Positions 60,482 through 64,000 of a stretch of 64,000 nucleotides of DNA are shown one piece after another; the first letter of the stretch is position 1; each line of letters begins with the position of its first letter. A program made the translations under genes and the position numbers. The stretch is from JANPLG01 sp964609085. GTDB taxonomy: Bacteria; Armatimonadota; SYMT01. The notes beneath the pieces were generated by a model. The model did not search any database and was not told the DNA's origin. It saw only the letters and a program-made list of their open reading frames with translations. The stretch covers positions 1-64,000 of the forward strand of contig CAZSRZ010000006.1 of NCBI GenBank assembly GCA_964609085.1. The letters run 5' to 3'.

Positions 60482-60577
60482 ATGGAATACGATCTGGTCC
60501 TCGAGATCGAAGAGCTCGAGGAGCGAACTGCCCCCGCCTTCATCTGGCTTCCCCCGGATGAGGGTGTCGGCCCCTAA
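60482..60577 (+). CDS. 31-residue putative precursor peptide
   Basis: ATG at 60482 is preceded by AGGAGGG with a 6-base spacing, one of the strongest ribosome binding sites in the window, for a gene of only 31 codons. The product is acidic and helical at first (LEIEELEERTAPA), then short and Pro/Gly-rich (FIWLPPDEGVGP). The LExLExRTxPA form resembles the N-terminal LE-LE-R sorting motifs of surface proteins in Planctomycetota, but here it stands alone. It directly precedes a gene fusing a PqqD-like peptide-recognition domain, a membrane protease and an export adaptor, so a leader/core precursor cut after Thr-Ala-Pro-Ala is the favoured inference. Too short for certain assignment. Confidence 0.6.
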   Translation: MEYDLVLEIEELEERTAPAFIWLPPDEGVGP

Positions 60578-60886
60578 GTCAACCAAGTCAGCGATCAACA
60601 CCCATCTCGCGAGATAGCTCCTGTTGCAGCAGTTGCTCCCCCGCGGACGACAACGGGAAGGCCGTGAGGTAGAGGCCGGCACATGCCGGCCGCAAGCCCC
60701 ACGGTTAACCCCCGAAACCAACAGACATTCTGGCGCCCAAAGTCGACCTCTCCAGTCCCTTTTTTCCCTGCACCGTTGATGATCCGTTGTCTCCCGATTG
60801 GCTGAACCAGCCGCTTTCGGCAGACATGATTGGGGTCTGCAAGAACCGTGCCAATCGCCACGCTGCGGGCGGCCGGCCAGGACCGC
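60578..60886. other. Spacer between the peptide and its putative processing gene
   Basis: 309 bp with no second recognisable gene. A short hairpin at 60674-60691 and a CCCTTTTTTCCC stretch near 60765 are the only notable signals. The spacing would allow the peptide to be expressed more than the downstream gene. Confidence 0.5.
60674..60691. terminator. GC hairpin, possible attenuator
   Basis: GGCCGGC (60674-60680) and GCCGGCC (60685-60691) pair across ACAT. No T-run directly follows, so at best a weak terminator or RNA-processing structure between the peptide and the PqqD-M50-HlyD gene. Confidence 0.4.
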
Positions 60887-63628
60887 GTGCCCACGATGCC
60901 GTTCACGGAAGCTGACGCTCCCCAGCGACGCGCCCAGGTCGTGTTGCGTCCCTTTCTGGAGCCCGGACGGGTGCAGGTGCTGGATCATGCCTCGGGTCGC
61001 CGATTCGGCGTGGGCGAAATCGAGGCCCACATCCTGAAGTCCCTGGACGGCATGACGACGCTCGGCCAGATCGCGGCCTCGATTCCGCGTGAGTTCCCCG
61101 GCGTGCGCGGATCGGTGGAAACCGTCGTGCGGTTTGCCGACCGACTTGAGGCTCTCGGTCTTCTCGAAGGATCCACCGCGCAGCGGGGATCCCGACGGCG
61201 GATCCCGCTGTTCCGACGCCTCGCAAAAGTGATGTCGCCTCCCATTCCCGCGGAGGGGCTCTACCGGTTGCTTCTGCCGCTCGTGCGTCTGGCTTATCGG
61301 CCCTGGGTGCTGGTGGTCTTGCTGATCGCGGTCGTGTGGGCCGGCTACGAATCGTTCTTCGACCGCGTCGCCTTGCTGGACTACGCTCACCTGTTCCAGC
61401 GAGGGACCGGCCTCCTCGCCGTCGTCGCCGGGATTGCCCTCATCGGCCTGATTCACGAACTCGGCCACGGGCTGACGTGCCGTTACTTCGGGGCACCCAG
61501 CCGCGGGATCGGCTGCTTTTTCATCTACGGCATTCCGCTGTTTTACTGCGACGTGAGTGGCGCCTACGATCTGAGCTCGCGCAGCCAGCGCATCGCCATC
61601 GACGCGGCGGGGCTCGGCTGGCAGCTCACCGCCGGCGCCGTTGCCTATCTCGGCTGGCGGGCCCTGGAGCCCGGTTCGTTCCCTGCGCTCATCTGCCAGG
61701 TGATGCTAGGGACCTGCGGCGCGATGTCGCTGATGAACCTGAACCCATTCATCCGGATGGACGGCTACTATCTGTTGAGTGACTTCTGGAGCATCGCGAA
61801 CCTGCGGGAGAAGTCGATCGGCTTTTTCCAATGGAAGATGGCTGCGATCCTCTGCGGGTCGCCCTCGCCGCGGGCTCGGTCGAGCCGCGAAGCGCGCATC
61901 TTCTTCTGGTTTGGGCTCCTGTCATCCCTCTACACCACTCTGCTGGTGTCGCTCTTGCTCTACTTCGTTTCTCGGTGGATGCTGTCACACTGGCACGGCA
62001 CCGGGGCGGTTGTGTTGGGGTTCATGCTGATGAGCATCGCTGTCTCCTGGGCCAGGTCCACCGTGGCGCGCAGCCTCGCGCAGAGCAGCTCCGCGGGAGC
62101 GTCACCCACACCGCCGACTCCGCCCGAGGCCGGGACGGCGCCGCGGTCCTCTGCCGGGCCACGGCCGCAGGCGGCCGTGTCACCCGAGGGGCCGCCGCCA
62201 TGGAAGCTGCCGCGCGCCCGCTTCACGCTGCTCTTCGTGATCCTCGCCATAGTCTGGTTCTGGAATGCGAAGTGGCACTTTTTCATCGCCAGCCCCTGCA
62301 CGCTGGAGGCCTGGGAGCGAGTACCGGTCCGCCCGGCCGTGGAAGGCGTGCTGCGGAGCGTTCCCTTCAGCGAGGGGGACGTGGTGCGCCGGGGGGAGCT
62401 TCTCGGCGTCCTGGAATCGGCGGATCTCTCCAGCGCGCGGACCCAGGCCCGACAGAAGGCGCAAGCCGTCCAGGCCGTGGGGGACGCGATGGAGTTGGAA
62501 GCCCCCGTCACCCGATTGGAGAAGGAGCAGGCGATCATGTCCGCTCGGCAAGAGGTGCGGGCAGCGAGGGCGGATCTCGACAACATGCTGAGCGAGTTCC
62601 CGGCTCGTCTCGCCGAGGCCGATCGGCAGTTGAGCGAGGCCGGCAAGGCGGTCGATGCCGCGGAGTTGGTCGCGAAACGTCTCCGGGTGGATGAACGCGC
62701 CATGGCCGACGGCAACCTGCCACCGAACATGCAGGCCATCGCCGAGCGCATCCAACGTGTGGACGCTCAGCGGCGGCTGGCCGCGACGGATCTCCGGCGT
62801 ACCGAAATCCTCGTGGGCGAGGGTGCGCTGCAGCGCCAGAAGTTGGACTCCGCGCAGGCGGATCTAGAGCAGTTGAGCCGTGATCGCGCCGCGCTGGAGA
62901 GTGAGCTGCGACAGGAGATGAAGGCCCTCCGAGAACGGCGGGAGGATGCGGAGGCCGAGGTGGAAGCGCGGCTGGCGGCCCGGCGAACCGCGGAAGAGAC
63001 GCTGGAGCGGGTGCGACGGGAGACGCGCAACCAGAAGCTGGACGCCCAACGCGACGAAGTGCGAGCCCGCGAAGACCTTCTCGCCGCATCCATCAGCCTC
63101 CGGGCCGCGGCGGACATCAAGCGGGCCCAGGCACAGGCGAAGCGGCTGGAAGCTCGCCCTCTCGTGACGGAGATCGGTCGGTTGGATCGGAAAATCCGAG
63201 AGACTCGGGTGTTGGCGCCCGCGTCCGGGATCATCAGCACACCCCGCCTCCGGGAGCGCGAAGGCAAGAAGTTCAACACCGGCGAGACGATTGCCTGGAT
63301 TGACGAGGTGGATCGCCTGCGGGCTCGCGTCTTCGTGGACGAGAAGGAGATCGGCTTCGTGCACCTGGGGCAGGTGGTCCAGGTGAAGGTCGGGGCCTTC
63401 CCGGACCGGCTGTTTGAGGGCACGGTGCTGGAACAGGCCACGCGCGCTTCGGACAGGGGCGGGAAACCCAGCTACGAGGTGATTCTGCGGATCCAGAACT
63501 CCGACCGCACGCTCCGCCCGGGGATCACCGGCTACGCCAAGGTGATCGTCGGCGATCGCCCGCTGCGCGAGGTCGTCTTCCGCAAGCTCATTCGCTACTT
63601 CCGGACCGAGGTCTGGACTTGGTTCTGA
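60887..63628 (+). CDS. PqqD-like/M50 protease/HlyD fusion: putative peptide processing and export protein
   Basis: A 913-residue protein in three parts. Residues about 8-85 form a PqqD-like winged-helix RRE (YRVPEARRFGVGEIEAHILKSLDG-type: GRRFGVGEIEAHILKSLDGM, then a helix of Arg/Glu), the module that binds RiPP leader peptides. An M50 site-2-protease membrane domain follows with HELGH at about residue 190 (zinc) and NPFIRMDG near 286-293 (third ligand). After a Pro/Ala-rich linker and another membrane helix comes a long HlyD coiled coil (about 540-760) and lipoyl/barrel end. GTG at 60887 is used (AGGA upstream); ATG at 60896 possible. Expected to recognise, cut and export a small peptide. 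Confidence 0.85.
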   Translation: MPTMPFTEADAPQRRAQVVLRPFLEPGRVQVLDHASGRRFGVGEIEAHILKSLDGMTTLGQIAASIPREFPGVRGSVETVVRFADRLEALGLLEGSTAQRGSRRRIPLFRRLAKVMSPPIPAEGLYRLLLPLVRLAYRPWVLVVLLIAVVWAGYESFFDRVALLDYAHLFQRGTGLLAVVAGIALIGLIHELGHGLTCRYFGAPSRGIGCFFIYGIPLFYCDVSGAYDLSSRSQRIAIDAAGLGWQLTAGAVAYLGWRALEPGSFPALICQVMLGTCGAMSLMNLNPFIRMDGYYLLSDFWSIANLREKSIGFFQWKMAAILCGSPSPRARSSREARIFFWFGLLSSLYTTLLVSLLLYFVSRWMLSHWHGTGAVVLGFMLMSIAVSWARSTVARSLAQSSSAGASPTPPTPPEAGTAPRSSAGPRPQAAVSPEGPPPWKLPRARFTLLFVILAIVWFWNAKWHFFIASPCTLEAWERVPVRPAVEGVLRSVPFSEGDVVRRGELLGVLESADLSSARTQARQKAQAVQAVGDAMELEAPVTRLEKEQAIMSARQEVRAARADLDNMLSEFPARLAEADRQLSEAGKAVDAAELVAKRLRVDERAMADGNLPPNMQAIAERIQRVDAQRRLAATDLRRTEILVGEGALQRQKLDSAQADLEQLSRDRAALESELRQEMKALRERREDAEAEVEARLAARRTAEETLERVRRETRNQKLDAQRDEVRAREDLLAASISLRAAADIKRAQAQAKRLEARPLVTEIGRLDRKIRETRVLAPASGIISTPRLREREGKKFNTGETIAWIDEVDRLRARVFVDEKEIGFVHLGQVVQVKVGAFPDRLFEGTVLEQATRASDRGGKPSYEVILRIQNSDRTLRPGITGYAKVIVGDRPLREVVFRKLIRYFRTEVWTWF

Positions 63629-64000
63629 ATCGGGCCCCATTCGTCATCGGCATCGCGGGCGGTACCGGATCGGGAAAGACGACCGTCGTTACGGCTCTCA
63701 TCGAGGCTGTCGGGGAGCAGCGGGTCGTCCGGCTGGAGCAGGACTCTTACTACCGCCATCGTGCCGAGCTGACCCCGGCCGCTCGCGCGGCCCTGAACTA
63801 CGATCACCCGGATGCCCTGGATCTCGACCTCCTCGCCCACCATCTCCGCGAGTTGCGATCGGGACGCCCGGTGGAGACCCCCACTTACGACTTCCGCACA
63901 CACCTGCGGAAAGCAACGGGCCGGAGGCTGGAGCCGCGGGCCTGCGTCGTGGTCGAGGGGATCCTGGTGCTCGGCAGCGCGGAACTCCGTGCGCAGATGG
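63619..64000 (+). CDS. udk: Uridine kinase (cut by window end)
   Basis: The visible 127 codons begin NRAPFVIGIAGGTGSGKTTV, a P-loop kinase of the uridine kinase/PRK family, with LEQDSYYRH, NYDHPDALDLDLL and PTYDFRTHLRK, typical of Udk. It phosphorylates uridine and cytidine in pyrimidine salvage. TTG at 63619 (GAGG 7 bases upstream) overlaps the fusion gene stop by 10 bp, suggesting a shared transcript but probably no functional link. Confidence 0.9.
   Translation, partial: MVLNRAPFVIGIAGGTGSGKTTVVTALIEAVGEQRVVRLEQDSYYRHRAELTPAARAALNYDHPDALDLDLLAHHLRELRSGRPVETPTYDFRTHLRKATGRRLEPRACVVVEGILVLGSAELRAQM

Noticed and set aside
60578..60886. A second precursor peptide downstream of the first
   Set aside because: No further short frame with a ribosome binding site or LExLExR motif was found in this spacer.

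Overview
This is a GC-rich bacterial scaffold with one 100-N gap near its left end. The best lineage guess is Armatimonadota. Both pseudopilins carry the LFPV(F/L)AQAR segment after the prepilin helix and an H-X9-DG motif near the end, a combination typical of that phylum. A UBact-type (Pup-like) proteasome cluster ending in SGQ is present, as known from Armatimonadota, Nitrospirota and some Planctomycetota/Verrucomicrobiota lineages. DUF1501, sulfatase and YfhO-type genes fit the same group. No IS element, phage gene, CRISPR array, rRNA or tRNA was recognised.

Layout. 1-2.6 kb: sugar-type ABC transporter pieces and a truncated heme-motif protein. 2.7-6.4 kb: an MFS exporter and a YfhO-like membrane protein. 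6.4-8.7 kb: secE-nusG-rplK-rplA behind a near-consensus sigma-70 promoter. 8.7-11.9 kb: a secreted sulfatase and an MFS nucleoside-type transporter. 11.9-16.8 kb: dop-UBact-prcB-prcA-pafA, with a previously easy-to-miss 62-residue UBact gene overlapping the end of dop. 17.0-21.3 kb: an exact-length 2,163-bp tandem duplication carrying two secreted-protein genes, next to a regulator made of two LuxR-type HTH domains. 22-28.5 kb: dipeptide epimerase, PBP4, nadC, an oxidoreductase, a propeller-like protein and a pseudopilin. 28.8-33 kb: second pseudopilin, a Tat-exported sulfite-oxidase-fold enzyme, an amidohydrolase. 33.9-40.3 kb: ppdK, beta-carbonic anhydrase, DEAD-box helicase, DUF1501.

40.3-57.4 kb is a copper-handling island. 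A Cu(I) P-type ATPase and a separate run of eleven same-strand genes each start behind a promoter whose spacer holds a CsoR-type palindrome. The run encodes a Cys-rich exported protein, a NosL-like protein, a large Met-rich protein ending in a related NosL-like domain, a beta-barrel, two exported YHS/TRASH-like Cys proteins, a sialidase-fold protein with a Cys cluster, a YtkA-like domain fused to an RND adaptor, the RND pump, a small CpxP/ZraP-like protein and a TolC-type outer-membrane channel. I read it as one copper-inducible envelope operon delivering metal from cytoplasm (CopA) and periplasm (RND tripartite pump) outward, with several metal chaperone-like proteins of unknown role.

57.7-64 kb: a membrane HD-GYP regulator, then a 31-codon gene with a strong ribosome binding site (LEELEERTAPA-type leader, short Pro/Gly-rich tail), followed by one polypeptide that joins a PqqD-like peptide-binding domain, an M50 intramembrane metalloprotease and an HlyD export adaptor, and then uridine kinase (cut by the window end). 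The peptide plus PqqD-M50-HlyD pair looks like a minimal peptide maturation/export system and, with the copper operon, is the most novel content here.
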